Source of the DNA: Henricia sp. BOLD:AAB3569
Taxonomy: Eukaryota > Echinodermata > Asteroidea > Spinulosida > Echinasteridae
Reading direction: 5' to 3'
Length of the DNA stretch: 64,000 bases
Assembly: GCA_037783545.1 (NCBI GenBank)
Contig: JBBELK010000636.1
Location: 124,001-188,000 of the forward strand
How positions within the stretch are numbered: position 1 is the stretch's first letter; each line of letters begins with the position of its first letter. The notes beneath the pieces are model-generated. The model ran no database searches and had not been told where the DNA came from. It saw only the letters and a program-made list of their open reading frames with translations. The translations under genes were made by a program, and so were the position numbers. Below, one piece after another: positions 50,372 to 63,540 of this stretch.

Positions 50372-52034
50372 TCGGGCTGTTCTATGTTTGTGGTTGGTGC
50401 ATTTGTGCAATAACGTGCATGAACCGTTTGCTTCTCCTGTATTTCTATTTGTCCGTTAAGCTTTGTTTTGGCTAGATAATTCTTATTAGGGGAAAAGTAA
50501 GATGGCTGTTCCATGATAAAGGTCTATGGCATACAGGTATATACATGTAGTGTGGATGTATTTGGAGAGTTTCATCACGAAACGCTATATCCATTTTTGG
50601 CATTTTGTTTTACAGTGAAACTTGTATAGTGGCCACCCTCGAGACCGTAAAAAAAATTGCCACCATAAACAGGTGGCATTTTTTTTATCAAGGTGGCCCT
50701 TTTTTATCAAGGTGGCCTTAAAGGCACAGGCTCGTCGGCAATGCGCGCGCGCAAAATTTGTGCCACGAAATTGTAAAAGCTGAAATATTCGCGGAGGTTT
50801 TATTTTCGCGCATTTCGCGCACCAGACAGAGCCCGCGAAAATAACAACCCCCGCAAATATTGTTTGCAACAATTGTGGCGATCCCTGAAACAAAACATAA
50901 TTTCCATCCGCGAAAATAACAACTCGCGAAAATGTCAGTGATGTTGAAATGCGCGAAAATATCTGTATTGGCTTTTACAGTACGCAGCTCCATGTCTTTG
51001 CAGGTTTCATCACTGTACAACTGAGCACTAACAGTCAATGGCAAATTCCAATAAGTAAAAACAAATTGTTGTATGAATATGTACTGACACCATTATCTAA
51101 ATTGTGTTTTGCGATGAAACACTTCATTTGCAGATAAAGCAAACTCTAGAACTTGTAAGACGAAGTCACAAATACCATGTTTAATGAAGATTATTATAAT
51201 TGATCATACAATACACTTAACAAAGACTGATTGAAGATTGGTACTGTTCAAGACGGGGAGGGGGAAATATATCAATTTGCTCGCCACCAACCCACCCCCC
51301 CAATCCTTGTCTGTTGAATAAAGGCTCCGAGTCTTGAAAGTGATTGGTTAATCATTGCCTTGTTGCACTACTTTACTCACAATATGGATATTGTGAGGTG
51401 CACGTAGATTAGGGAAAATATTATGAGGGTAGGCATTCCGTATACGATTACACAACGGACCTGAAACGTAATGACGTCACGCAAAGTTTAGCGCCGTGCA
51501 TTATGGGTGAAAAGTGGGGACACAAATCTCTGCATCGTAGTTTGCGTGCGTTGTATGCATAGCACGTAACTTTGTGAACTTTACTAACCGCTTCGCTGGC
51601 AAAAAAAACATCAAAAACAAAGATCGTAATTTTTTTAAATGGTTCATTTAAAAAAACCTGCATGCAGTCGGCCTTGGACAAGGCTATGCGTTGTGTAAAG
51701 CGCGCGCGCGTGATTACAAACCGGTGCGCGGGAACCTGATTGGCTCGCATTGTTAGCTATTCAACGCAACACGGACACTGTGTCATACGATCATTAGCAT
51801 TTTGCTACCTCTCAGGTAGCAAAATTCCGGGTCAGCAAAGGCCTCACAGCTGACGCTGCTCGTCCCGTCCTCGTCGCATGGTGGGGCTCTCGTTCTGGTG
51901 CGCGACTCACCCAGCTGTGAGGCCTTAACAAAGGCTAGAATGACCCATACTCTATTTCCAAGAATAAAGGTAATTTCTGAATACCACGTTTACATGTATA
52001 TGAAATTCACATCTTTGAATTCTTTATAATTAAA
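50372..52034. other. Intergenic, nothing firmly recognised
   Basis: GCGAAAATAACAAC/GCGAAAATATC-like words repeat between about 50750 and 50960. A palindrome CTACCTCTCAGGTAGC is at about 51804. No gene seen. Confidence 0.4.
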
Positions 52035-52290
52035 GGGAGCATGTCCAGATAAAATCGAGCCCCCTATTTTTCTTGTGGGTGTTGAGATTTTTGATAGGCC
52101 TACCATTTTTTCTCATTACCATTTTGAAATTTCGCGCTCTAAATCTGTATATTTTCAAGGATATTGTTTTAAAAACAATTTTGTAAACTAATTTGTAACA
52201 AATGTTTTGTAAACTAACACCAACCTTTTTGCTTCCACATCCAAATTGTATATTGCAAATTTCCTGTTTTCTTCCCACGGATAGTAATTT
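52035..52290. repeat. Dispersed repeat, copy 2 (partner 15165-15440)
   Basis: Same orientation; shares TATTTTCAAGGA, TTTTGTAAACTAATTT and CCACATCCAAATTG in order. Confidence 0.75.
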
Positions 52291-53204
52291 ATACGATTGT
52301 TCCGTTATAACGAAATGCACTTCCTTTAAAGCAGTGTTTCCATATATTTGACTTTAATCTGTTTAATTTTGCCAAGCGTTCCCATTTTCCACTTGTTTCC
52401 AGTGCCCATGTAAGGTTACCGTGGCCCGCTTAAATGTGTCCCTGTGCAAGCCCATCATCTCCTACAGGGCCTGTAAATTTTACATGTACATCATGGTCGC
52501 GGTAAATTGACAGGGACACTAGTTTTCCGTCTGTCCCCATTGGACTATCGCACAAACATGGTAGTTTAACAAACAAAAAAGTCCAATGGGATCACCACTC
52601 AAGTCAAATATTGCAAGTCTGTAGAATAGCCATGGCATAATTTGCATTGAGGCTTATACCATAACTAACAAGTTCATCAGGCTATGTAACTTATTTATGA
52701 CTGTCACGTAGAGTTAGTCTGAGCATCCTTCTTTCCATAGCTCGTTGTGTTGATATTAATTTTTGTTCTATTTCTTTGGTTGACCACGTTTCTGCTCCGT
52801 ACCTCACTGTTGTCAAGATGCAATAGTTATAAATCTTTCTTAACTAACAAGTTATGTAGGTACAAACGTAGTAAGGGTCTCGGACTGTGTTAAATTCATG
52901 ATTTTTATTGTCCAAATACATGTCATGAACTTTTATCCATTAATACTTGAAAACATCCACTTTCAAATCATTATGGATAACGCACAATTTCCATCAGATA
53001 TTAAAGGGTTAATAAATAAAAGGGCAGTCATATGGCAAACATACGTTTATAAAGTAAACTCCCCTTACTGATACATGTGAAGATCCTTTTTCTATTAAGT
53101 ATGGGAACAAATATGTATTATAACACATGCAGTTTCCATTCAACTGCGTGAAGATGACACCAACTTCTACCCAGTTTGCGGATCTTCTTGACAAATAAAG
53201 CAAC
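52291..53204. other. Intergenic, nothing recognised
   Basis: AT-rich DNA, with no structural RNA, gene or repeat partner recognised. A short minus-strand reading around 52690-52830 could be a LINE fragment but is too weak to call. Confidence 0.35.
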
Positions 53205-53372
53205 AGTTGGCGTAGTGGTTCTTTCCCCACCTTTCACTTCGGCGTCCCAGGTTCGATTCCTGGGTTTGCAGAAATTGCAGTCCCTGTTTGGCCACGTGTT
53301 TTGTTTCTTTATATTTCCCTGGGGGTTTTCCCTCCCACTTCTAAAACTGCACCCTCTTCTTCGTCATCTCAA
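53205..53372 (+). repeat. tRNA-derived SINE-like repeat
   Basis: TTGGCGTAGTGGTT (A-box-like) is followed about 30 bases later by an exact B box GGTTCGATTCC. The body then reads CCCTGGGGGTTTTCCCTCCC, reminiscent of SINE cores seen in many animals. It is not a functional tRNA: the acceptor and anticodon stems do not pair. Confidence 0.65.
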
Positions 53373-54100
53373 GTTAATATAAACATAAGTTGGCAAAGAT
53401 GTTATAAAAAAATTAACAACGGCATGAACAGAAGCAACGAAAAAAATATGGGTCATGATATTCTAATTTTCAAAATATCTGAAAAATTATTTCAACATGA
53501 ATACAATGTTTCAGAAATGCTTTGGTACATTACCCATTTGCCAATGCAAATTAAAACCTGCACCAAGGTTTTTACCGAAGCACACAACGGCATTTTGGCA
53601 GTAGAAATAAAATAAATCGTAACGTGTTCACTTAACCGGTTGACGTCAGGATTATTTTTGGAAAAAATACAAATTTTTTAAAAAGGCAAATGTGATTGGC
53701 CAAAAGTTAAGACCAAGTCAAGCACCACAAATACTGACTCCCATAGTCATTTTTACATTCATTGTAAGAATCTTCTCACCAAAAGGTCATACTTTGCAAC
53801 ACTCCGGGGTAGCCGCCATGAAATGAAATTTGCTACACCGACAGGCCGTCCACAGCCGTTAAGTTCAAAACATGGTGTATACAAATGAATGGTGTTAACA
53901 CATCCTCCAGCGTCAACTGCATGGTTAAACTGTCGTGCGTAGCATATATAGGCCTATGCTAATTACTGGTATTCTGTCCGGAGGAGAAACAGCCAAGATA
54001 GTGATAAAGGGCATTGCCAAAAGCGTTTAATGCCAATTAAAAATAACCAATCTGAGGACAAAATAGTGAGAGTATACAAATACAACATGATTTGGTAGAA
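53373..54100. other. Intergenic, nothing recognised
   Basis: No gene, RNA or repeat partner identified. Confidence 0.4.
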
Positions 54101-54121
54101 CCCCACGTAATTGCGTTTCAG

Positions 54122-54450
54122 CTAGTCGGGATTGAGATTCAGAAGGAGGCGTGTTATAATGAAAACTAATGACCCTGAAGTATTGGATGATTGGGAAATA
54201 GTCCTTCTTACGCATGGTCTATATTTCCTGCGTGGGGAATGTGGCGTCCCTGAGCCACTTCTTCGCCTGGGGGAGAGGGTCTTAAGGGTATTCCATCCGC
54301 CATCCAAAGGATGAAGGGGACAATCTTGGACGAGGTGGTCTGCAGTTTGTACCTCCCCACAATCGCATCTGTCCGAGTCAGCAAGCTTCAACTGGTGCAT
54401 GCAGGCCTTGAAGCGCCCGACACCAGTTCACAGGCGGTTTAAGTTTCTTG
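54122..54450 (-). pseudogene. LINE RT C-terminal fragment
   Basis: The minus strand reads TGVGRFKACMHQLKLADSDR then CDCGEVQTADHLVQDCPLH. This matches the C-terminal CCHC-like motif of many non-LTR elements (LHRLKLxxSPxCxCGxxxTxxHLLxxCP). Upstream RT domains are missing, so this is a short fragment. Confidence 0.75.
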
Positions 54451-54545
54451 CGAGGAAGGTTGCAGCCATGCTGGGTGGGTTGATATTGTCAGCTTGGTGG
54501 AGAGTCTATCGACTGGTTGCTGTCTCCTCCATTTGCCTAGGATCC

Positions 54546-55390
54546 ATTGTCGTCGGCTGATGTTTTCTTTCTCACTGATGTATGGCTGGGTGGCTCTTAT
54601 ACAAAAAGGCTGTCTGCTCTTCAGGCGCTGTGGTGGAAGGACTGCATCGATCTTCTTGTGGAGATAGTAGTCCTAATCATCCAACATCGAGGGATCATTA
54701 GTTTTCACGATTTACACTCAAACCATGCTGTATTTTGTTTCACTATACAAGTACCTCATTAATATTCTATCGGACAACTGCAGTATTTCAGGGATCCGAA
54801 GCTCCAGTTCTTCCTCTAATGATCATATATCAAGCACCGTACCACCAGACGTTGTGTTGACAACTGTGTTTACCACTAATCTTCACGGCACTTAAAAGCA
54901 CGTGCATCATTGGTAAAAAGATTACGCTGTACTTTTTTAAATGCAAGTTCACCCGTACCCCAAACAATTAGGCTATAATGGCAGTCTGGGTACGCCAGGG
55001 GCTACAAGAAGAAATGAAAAGAACTCAAGAAGACTTAAGGTAGATATTGATATTCCTCTTGAAACAATCTAGATTGTAAGATGGAGGGAAACATGCACCA
55101 GGCAAGGAGTTCCAAAGAGATGCAATAAGCGAGGAAAAGCTGTTTGAATGACTCTTTGTTCGAATGGCTCGAGTGTATGGTAATACCAGTATAAAGTCTC
55201 GCGCTGAAACACCCCGAGGCCAATTTCATAAAACATGTTACGCTTAATCAACATTTTTGGATTAAGCATAGCACGAAAATTTGCTCAAACAAGGGCCTAT
55301 TTCATAAAGCTTGTTGTTCTAAGCGCACGTAGAGAATGCGTGCGCAACGCTGTCGTCTGTTTTGTTCGTGTTCATCGTCTGCTTTTATAT
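54546..55390. other. Intergenic, nothing recognised
   Basis: A CCAATTTCATAAAACATG word near 55211 recurs in inverse orientation near 58812-58829. No gene seen. Confidence 0.35.
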
Positions 55391-58300
55391 TAGTCTTGGC
55401 CCAAGACTACTCTAGTCGATATTGGTTTGTGTACACGTTGGCAATTCCCAGTAGTGCGCCCTCTTGCAGCACTAACTGGCCAGCCCTTTGCTCACTAGAG
55501 TAGTCTTGGGAATCTCTCCCGGAAGTTCAGCATTGGGGGCGGTACCGTTTTATGTAAATAGTAGTCTTGGTGCAAGACGATACTGCGTGATATTTGTCAC
55601 TGACCGCCGCGCGCTAAACAAAACTCACCGACAATCACCAAGAGAGGGCGCAATACACACCAGTCTCCAGTATCGTCTTGGGACATTTGTCGAACGTTGG
55701 TATGTGACACTGTGTGACCTCTAACCTAAGCTTATACATATGCATTATAGTGGTCAACAGAGTTCCACATAATGAGCATGCCAGCCTGGCAACTTTCTGT
55801 GCCTGCACAGCTAGGGTTATTTCCTTCCTACGAGATCATGGTCCCATATATCCTCCCAAAAAAAGCCACTTGTATATACATGTACGTTATACCCGAATCA
55901 AGTGTGTTACAAATTGGGGAGAATCATAAACGTAAAATTTTAAAGAACGGCTCAGATTTTCCGCTGCCGAGCTATAGACTTACCCGGCGCGGCCCGCGCC
56001 CCGCGGTGGAATTTCCGATCCACACACTCCCCCAAAAGCAACAGTTGTAACCTCAAAATGGCCACAAATACACGTTGTACACCATCTGAGGTACAAGTAG
56101 CCTATCGAGGTTTTAGCCGAGTACAATGACTGACTTACATTCTTAAAGAAAGTGCAATTTTCCGACCGATTTCGAGACCGTGTCTGTGCGTGCCGCACGG
56201 CATTGAACACATTTTGCAGAATTTTGCGTGTGCCGGACCGGGAATAATGAAAATGCGATGCCTGCTAAATATACCAAAGTAAAAAAGTTCGATCGTGTCC
56301 AGGTTCGTGTTTGCCAGACAGATTTGTGAAACAGTCTACTGTTCATGGGGACACTTTTTCGTATTTGTTTAAAATTGTATTCTAATAAACGTGTGCTACG
56401 GGTGCTGTTTGTCGCCCACAAATTAAAGCCTGCCCTTTACCAGCGTCACAATTTTTAGTGGTAAATTCACTGTATTCCGCACGGAGATGGACGAACTGTA
56501 CCAAGCATAACATAGCAACCGCTTGGTCAATCTTTGCAACCAAAGTATTTATAAAATATGTCGTAACTTGTGTGTAGCTAGAGAATCATTTTTCTTCATA
56601 GTTGAACTTTGGATTTTCCCCAAGTGGCTGCGAGACGTCGATCATTTGCGGAAACAAATAGGCATGACCTTTTGTTTAAAAAAAACAAATCAGAACATTT
56701 TTGTATACACGTTTGCCACTAATTCTCGAAAATCAGAAATGTTCACAGATTTACGCCTAACTTACACAATATTAACATGATGACCGTAGAAAACTTCCCC
56801 TGAAATGGTTTTGTCTGAAGTGCTATAGTCTTTGAGAAATGAGTAAAACAATTAGTTTTCGTCTCATGAGACAAACATTCAATTCGCCCCAAAACCATTT
56901 CGCCCAAGTGCCATTTCGCCCCCAAACCACTTTGCCCGAGTGCCATTTCGCCCCAAATCACTTCGTACAAACACTACATCTCCCACATGCTACTTCGCCC
57001 CAAAACCACTTCGTGCACAGACCGAGGTTCAGGGCGAAATGGTTCAAGGCGAATTGGTTTTGGGGCGAAATGACTGCAAACCCTTTTTTGACTGTTTTCT
57101 CAAAAGTTAAACGAAGTACGGAGCTGGTTTTTGCTCAGGTTAGTTTTAATCATGCATATCTTCAATCACACAGGGGGATAAAACTATTTGTAACAGTTTA
57201 CCAATCATGTATACTATCTTTAAACATACGTTTAAAACCAGCTAGGGGTCCTGGGCGCTGATAATGCCCGAGCCGGCAGGCGAGGGCATTATCAGTTTAC
57301 CAATCATGCATTAACAGTTTACCAATCATGTACTATCTTTAAAATTGGCGAGGAAAACAAAATTATGTTTTTTTCTTCAAAAACACAGGACGCATTAGTT
57401 CTCAGTCTCGTCCGATCGGCTGAGTAGCGCTAGCTAGCCAGTGAGTGCTAGTGCCGTACGGTTTTCGCAGTCTGTGAAATCATAACAAAGACACGTTTCT
57501 GCAGCGTACGGGTTCAGCCAAACAACGGCTTCGGTTGCCGGGCCGACAAGCCGAAGTTCGTTGAATCCATTGGAAAAAAACTGGCCCCATTGCCACATTT
57601 TCGTATTGTTTCTTTTAAAAACAAATAAAGCACGGACTTGTCTGCCGCGATAACGTGTGCTTTTCCTGTTTGATAAGACGTACGTACGTACAAGTACCAG
57701 ACTTCACAGCGCTCGGCTGGAAATATGTTAATAAGCCTACGTCATAGGTATGCATGGCATAATGAGCAATGCTTGGAATGCGCTCGGAATTTCCCGAGCG
57801 GATTCAGGAAAAGTCCCAAGACGATACTGGAGCACGGACGTAGACTGGTTCCCTGTCCTCATAGTACAGTGTATGGCGCCCTCTCTTGGTATGTTGGTTA
57901 GCGCGCGGCGGTACGGTCAGTGACAAATATCACGCAGTATCGTCTTGCACCAAGACTATGTAAATAGCTGCAGAGGGTTTTATGATGGCACACAAGGGAC
58001 ATGGCATACCACAGATATCTTTGCACATATTTGCAATGTCGCAATTATCTGCATGAACAAATGTATTTTGCGATGTCATACGCCTTTGCAAACATGTTTG
58101 TAAATATATTCGCAAACATTTGCCAAGAAACATATGCCACCGAAAATATTAGCAACGATAAAACGGTCATGTTCGATGATTTTTGTAAGCCGCCTTATAT
58201 TTTTCAAACCATTCGAAGCGCGTGCACGCGGTGTATTTGGGTCACGCTCTGCGCGCGGTCGACGCGCTGTATTTGGGTCGCTCGCTGCATTCCGACGCGC

Positions 58301-58505
58301 TGCTGTATTTGGGTCACTCGCCGATTGGTTCCCTAGGAAAGCCTAGGCAAAAACAAAGAAAAAGTTAAACCTTCCGTGAGAGATTCCCAAGACTACTCTA
58401 GTGAGCAAAGGGCTGGTCAGTTAGTGCTGCAGGAGGGCGCACTACTGGAAATGGCCAACGCGTACACAAACCAATATCGACTAGAGTAGTCTTGGGCCAA
58501 GACTA
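55391..58505. mobile_element. 3.1-kb inverted-repeat structure with TAGTCTTGG ends
   Basis: Left blocks A (55391-55512) and B (55560-55682) recur in inverted order as B' (57814-57958) and A' (58388-58505). The ends are TAGTCTTGGCCCAAGACTA on the left and its near match on the right. A and A' share more than 100 bases, including GAGCAAAGGGCTGG/CCAGCCCTTTGCTC. B' and A' are 430 bp apart versus 48 bp between A and B, so the right arm has gained DNA (57960-58385). The 2.1-kb centre has no recognisable transposase. Confidence 0.7.
56882..57072. repeat. TTCGCCCCAAAACCA tandem-like repeat
   Basis: Variants of TTCGCCCCAAAACCATTTCG and AAGTGCCATTTCGCCC repeat irregularly about eight times, with inverted copies (GGCGAAATGG) at the right end. 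Confidence 0.75.
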
Positions 58506-59020
58506 CTTTTATATGGTCAACGTCAAAATTTCCAGGTACCATCATCGGTAATGTTTCCATTTTGGGATGATTATCACTACCACAGAAAACCCTTGCCTAT
58601 CACCGACTAGGATATTTCAACAAAGCTGAACAGCTGAAAGTTGTGCATCTGTTGGAATATGTGTCTCGAATTTTGCCGAGTATGTCTAAGAAAAAGGATG
58701 GCTTCGCGTTAGCAAAAAAATCAGTAGGTTAGCATGCGGTTTGGTTTGCTAAGTGCTTAAACAGTTTTATGAAATGGAGAGAGGGCTGCTTAATCAAAAA
58801 TCGGCTGCTAGCATGTTTTATGAAATTGGGCCCTGATAGGAGGAACCAGATCGAACAGACTGGCGGCACATTTACCATGACAACATTTGTAGAAAAGATA
58901 GAGACTGACATCACTGTCTACTGTGGCTGCCTGATGAATATTAATGAGGTATAGTAATAATCTAAACTGGCAATACTTGATTTGTACATCCGGTGATACT
59001 CGTATCAAACAATACCGGTA

Positions 59021-59556
59021 AATGTGCCTTTATGTTCCCCAATTCCCTGCGCGCAGTCAGCGTGCAATGCATGATGGCACGGAATTCTATAGTGTACCGC
59101 ACAGGAGCGCTAAGTTTGATCGTATACAAACGAATGGGATATCGCAGGGGAGTGGAGTTCTCAACCGCTTCAAACTTGTAAAACATGGCAAATTTGTGTT
59201 ACCTGTTAGCATAGAGCTTAGATACAGATTCAACCTACTGTATATCTGTTTTTAGATTATATCGGCATCTGGGGGTGAAATATTGACTTGATTTGCCACG
59301 AAGTGCATAGTAGTCTAGTCGGTACAGTCGGCGCCGTGTGCACGCTCATTGTCGATGTCCCACACTACCAGGTAGCACTTGTGTCAAAAACACAAATTCG
59401 CCACGTTTTACGAGTTTGAAGCGGCTGAGAGCACCACTCCCCTGCGAAATCCCATTCGTTTGTACACGATCAAACTTATTTAGCGCTCCTGTGCAGTGTA
59501 CTTGTACTAGAATTCCGTTCCATCGTGCATTGTGCGCGGGAACCATAAAGGCACGT
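59021..59556. mobile_element. Inverted-repeat element, ~0.5 kb
   Basis: The left arm (59021-59205) and right arm (59385-59556) are complementary over about 170 bases with gaps. Examples are GAGCGCTAAGTTTGATCGTA facing GATCAAACTTATTTAGCGCTC, and GTGCCTTTATG facing CATAAAGGCAC. Confidence 0.8.
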
Positions 59557-61263
59557 ACAATATTCATATAGATTTTATTATCCGTACTGCAAATTTATCA
59601 CCGACATCAAAATCAGTGAGAGTGTGACACTTACCGTACATTTGTATATCAGCTTAGACTTTCAACCTAACAAACTTGGTCAAGCAACTCAGACTATTCT
59701 TATTAGTTATTATCAAGTTGTCTTCTACGCCATGCATAAAACAATCCTTTTCCTTTAATACTGCGATCACAAATATATTTCGTAGCGAAGGTATTTCTTG
59801 AGTTTGTTTGGCAAGGGAAGGTCATGTAAGTGCAGGTCTGATTCCATGGCGGTGATGATGACACGTCGACAGCATTCTTGTAAACTGGGAACTGGAAGAA
59901 TGACAAAAAGAAATAGAAGGAATTCATTTTTATCCGCCAAGTGTTTTCCAAGTACATGTAGATGTCTTAAAGGCCCAAAACTTCATGAATTGACAAGAAT
60001 CCTACTGAAAGTGTTGATGGTAACAAACACCACACAATTTGTATGTGTGGGAGAGATTGCCAACTAAAGCAAAAATGGCAACACACAGCGCACAAAGCAA
60101 TGGGACTCGGCACAGAAAGAACAGATGGCAACACAGACCATATTTCAGTGCCTCGTTTCACACCAAATTCCCAAGACTACATGTACGCGCATTAACACCT
60201 GGAAGCCTTAAAGGTACATACCGGCTTCGTTAGTCTATTTTGGGCTCGAAATAGACCCATACATTATTCTGAAAGTTTTTCCGAAATAAACTAAATAAAT
60301 CATGAAAAGAAACCGTTTTTGAGCATTTTTCAAAAAATCAAGGTCACATGATTTATCCGAACCAGATTTATGGTTCGGATAAATCACATGGTCTTGTGAG
60401 TTAGTTTTATGTCCAGCCGTAGAAACCAGCGCGAAGTGCGACCTGCTTTTGTCAATCGCGCTTGGTTTCACTTCTTTTTGGAAAATAATGTCCTACGAAA
60501 ACTATACAGACTGTATTTTTCAATTTGTAGACAAATCTGCCAGCAGGTTTCATTACAAGGGTTTCTGCGTGTTGATATGGACGAGAGAATCTCTCTGCAG
60601 GTTTTATTCTCAGCAGGTTTCATATTCATTACATAACTTTCCTGGGTTGCGGTCAGGGGCGGACGTGTTTTTACTGAGCTCTGCTCTTTTAATTTTTTAG
60701 TTGGATTTTACTGTTTTAATTCTTCGGTTTTTAAGTTTTTATCTTCAAGATTATTGTCCTCGTCACTGTGTGCGTCGTTTTGGTATACTTTTTATCTAAT
60801 GTTTGATGTAATTCTGTTAGGATTGTTCAAGATTGTACTTCGTTCGTGTTAAGCTGGTTGGGTTCGATGATCCAATATGGCCGCCGGCCTGCAATTTCGT
60901 ACTGCGTCATCGCCGTGCATGGAAGAAGAGACCTAGCTTCATTATGCTCTCTTGCATGATGCTTGCTACATTTTTGAACATGTATTTACCTCATTATTTT
61001 ATGCAGTCGGCAACATCACACTTCAACAGTTTTAACATGTGCATCACGCTAACTTGAGTAATACTAGCCAGCCATGAACCACCCTTAGTAAACATCATTG
61101 CACCGTGTGGACCTGTTTTGAAATCAAGCCAAGTAAACGTAATTCCAGCAAAGGCAACTTAACGATGTCAACCTACAGTGAAGTCATTTCGAAGTTCTAT
61201 TTTGGCAGTAGATCAAGAGCTACCATGACCGGGCTCGTCTTTCTGATCCAGACATATTCATCA

Positions 61264-61500
61264 TGAATGGTATTATACCTTTCTGGGGATATTCATCCAA
61301 ACCCCGGTCCTAAATACCCCTGCGGAGTTTGCTCTAAAGCTTGTAAATGGAATCAAGACTGTATCGTTTGTGACGGATGTGAAACCTGGCTCCACAAGTC
61401 ATGCATTAACATGAATATATACATCTTCGAACAGTTGGGCAATAATTCTTGCTCTTGGATTTGCGACAACTGCGGAATGCAACAATTTAGTTCTTCGTAT
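61264..61500 (+). pseudogene. LINE ORF start: 2A-like peptide and PHD finger
   Basis: The frame from 61267 reads MVLYLSGDIHPNPGP, a 2A-like motif (canonical DxExNPGP, here DIHPNPGP with His for Glu). A C4HC3 PHD-type finger follows (CGVC, CDGCETWLHKSC, WICDNC). 2A-like sequences at the start of LINE proteins are known from APE-type non-LTR elements in marine invertebrates. The frame ends at 61581 without any endonuclease domain. Confidence 0.82.
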
Positions 61501-61639
61501 TTTTGGTCAAATAACGCCACGCCAACTAGTAACTCATATGCATATATCACACTTGGATTCAAGCACCGATCCTGCTGGTGATATTGGTGATCCGGTGAGT
61601 ACATCATCTCCGATAAAGTCGAGTCACCCAGGTGGGAGA

Positions 61640-63540
61640 AAACATTGGAGGAATTATAAAGATGGAGGTACACGTACGTAACGGTATCAACCCTAAAATT
61701 TGTGAGATGAAAAAAAACAGAGCATTTTACAAAGCCAAAAACAACAGCACCCATCATAACTGGATCCGCTATCGCCATCTTCGGAAACTAACACAGAAGG
61801 AGCTAAGGAAAGCAAGATCCACATACTTAGCAACAACCATATTTGACTCACTTCGCACCGACTCAAAAAGATTCTGGTCCTTCATCAAAAGTAGACGACG
61901 TGACTCAGTTGGTATTTCCACACTATGGAATGGCAAGAAGCTCGTTAGTTCGGCCAAGGAGAAGCTCTTAGCAAGCAGTATAAGTCAGTTTTTACGAAAG
62001 AGGGCAGTGTCTCACTCCCCAGAGTAGCTGGTAGGAAACTTACCGCCGTGCCACCTCTAACTATCCAACCTAATGCCGTTTTGAAACTTCTTAGCAGTTT
62101 GTATCCCCATAAGGCTCCAGGACCGGATGGGGTCCACCCCTTTATTCTAAAAACATGTGCTGTTGAAATTGCTCCGATTCTCACTAAAATCTTCAATCAG
62201 AGTCTTGCGATGGGTGTTGTTCCAGGTGACTGAACAAAAGAAAATTTTACTTCAATTTTTTAAAAACGGAATCCATACCGATCCAGCTAATTATAGGCCA
62301 ATCTCCCTAACCTCGGTGTGCTGCAAGGTCATAGAGCATGTAATCTATAGTCATATCATGAACCACTTATCACCAGGCACTGAATGATTGTCAACATGGC
62401 TTCAGAGACAGGAGATCATGTGAAAGTCAACTACTTACAACAGTCCACAGGATATGGGAGTCTAACGAGAATGTCAAACAGGTTTTAGATTTTGACAAGG
62501 CGTTCGACACCGTGCCCCATCGTCGGATCCTACATAAGCTCAAACATTTTGGTATCGAAGAATCTCTCCACAAGTGGATTTCCTCTTTCCTTATTTTTAG
62601 TGGGAGACAACAAATAGTCAATGTCCAGGGTGCCAAGTCAAGCCCGGTTGAAGTCTGCTCTGGTGTCCCACAACGAACAGTCCTGGGACCACTACTCTTC
62701 CTATTGTAAAAGTGTGTCTCTTTGCGGATGATTGCGTGGTCTATCGTCCCATCTCATCTGCAGAAGACTGCGAGATTCTCCAGAGGGATCTGCAGCATCT
62801 GGAGAAATGGGAACGGAAATGGTTAATGTCGTTTAAACCTGACAAATGCAACGTACTCCACTTCACTAGGAAGAAATCCCCAATCCACGTATAAACTATC
62901 TGGTCATATTCTCCAATCACTGAAACACCATAAGTATATGGGCGTCACACTGTCAGCGGATCTCAAATAGAATACTCACATTGATAAGGCAGTTTCGAAG
63001 GCAGGAATTTGGGTAGTGCTCCTCGAAACGTGAAGATCCAGGCTTACAAAACCCTAGTTCGCCCCCATGTTGAATATTGTAGTACAGTGTGGGATCCTCA
63101 TACAAAAACCAACATCCAGAAGGTTGAAGCTGTCCAGAGAACAGCAGCCCGCTTCATCACTCGTGACTATACGGCAGGGAAAGTTCAGTTACAGCCATGC
63201 TCAAAGAACTCCAACTACCACAACTACACTAAAGGCGACACACTAACAGATTAGTCACAATGCACAAAATTGTCCACGGCCATTCCGACCTTCATCTTGA
63301 AGATCATCTTAAATTCAATGTTAGGGATGCCAACGTTAGAGCAACTAGATCGCATAACCCACTGTCTCTTGTGGTCCCATCGGCAAGAACAAATTGCTTC
63401 CAGCAGTAATTTTTCCCCAGAACATCTAGAGACTGGAATCAGCTGCCGTGCAATATCACCTCACCTAAGGATTCATCCTCTTTTAGAAGAGAGTTAGAGA
63501 GCAAATACTAAAATGCTCCCCCTTGACCTATGACCCATAT
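61640..63540 (+). pseudogene. LINE reverse transcriptase, endonuclease-deleted and frameshifted
   Basis: A pre-RT region reads RYRHLRKLTQKELRKARSTY and SKRFWSFIKSRR. RT blocks follow: SLYPHKAPGPDGVHPFILK, then in another frame ANYRPISLTSVCCKVIEHVI, then DFDKAFDTVPHRRILHKLKH (domain A), VCSGVPQRTVLGPLLFLL (domain B, normally GVPQGSVLGPLLFL) and LFADDCVVYRPI (FADD box). The thumb follows: YKTLVRPHVEYCSTVWDPHT. At least four frame breaks or stops. The 3' end near 63570-63596 has ATCAAGATCAAGATCAG repeats, typical of a CR1/L2/Rex-like tail. Only about 140 bp separate the PHD finger from the pre-RT region, so the APE endonuclease is missing. Confidence 0.85.

Noticed and set aside
53205..53275. 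Functional tRNA gene
   Set aside because: Good A and B boxes, but the acceptor and anticodon stems do not form and a SINE-like body follows.
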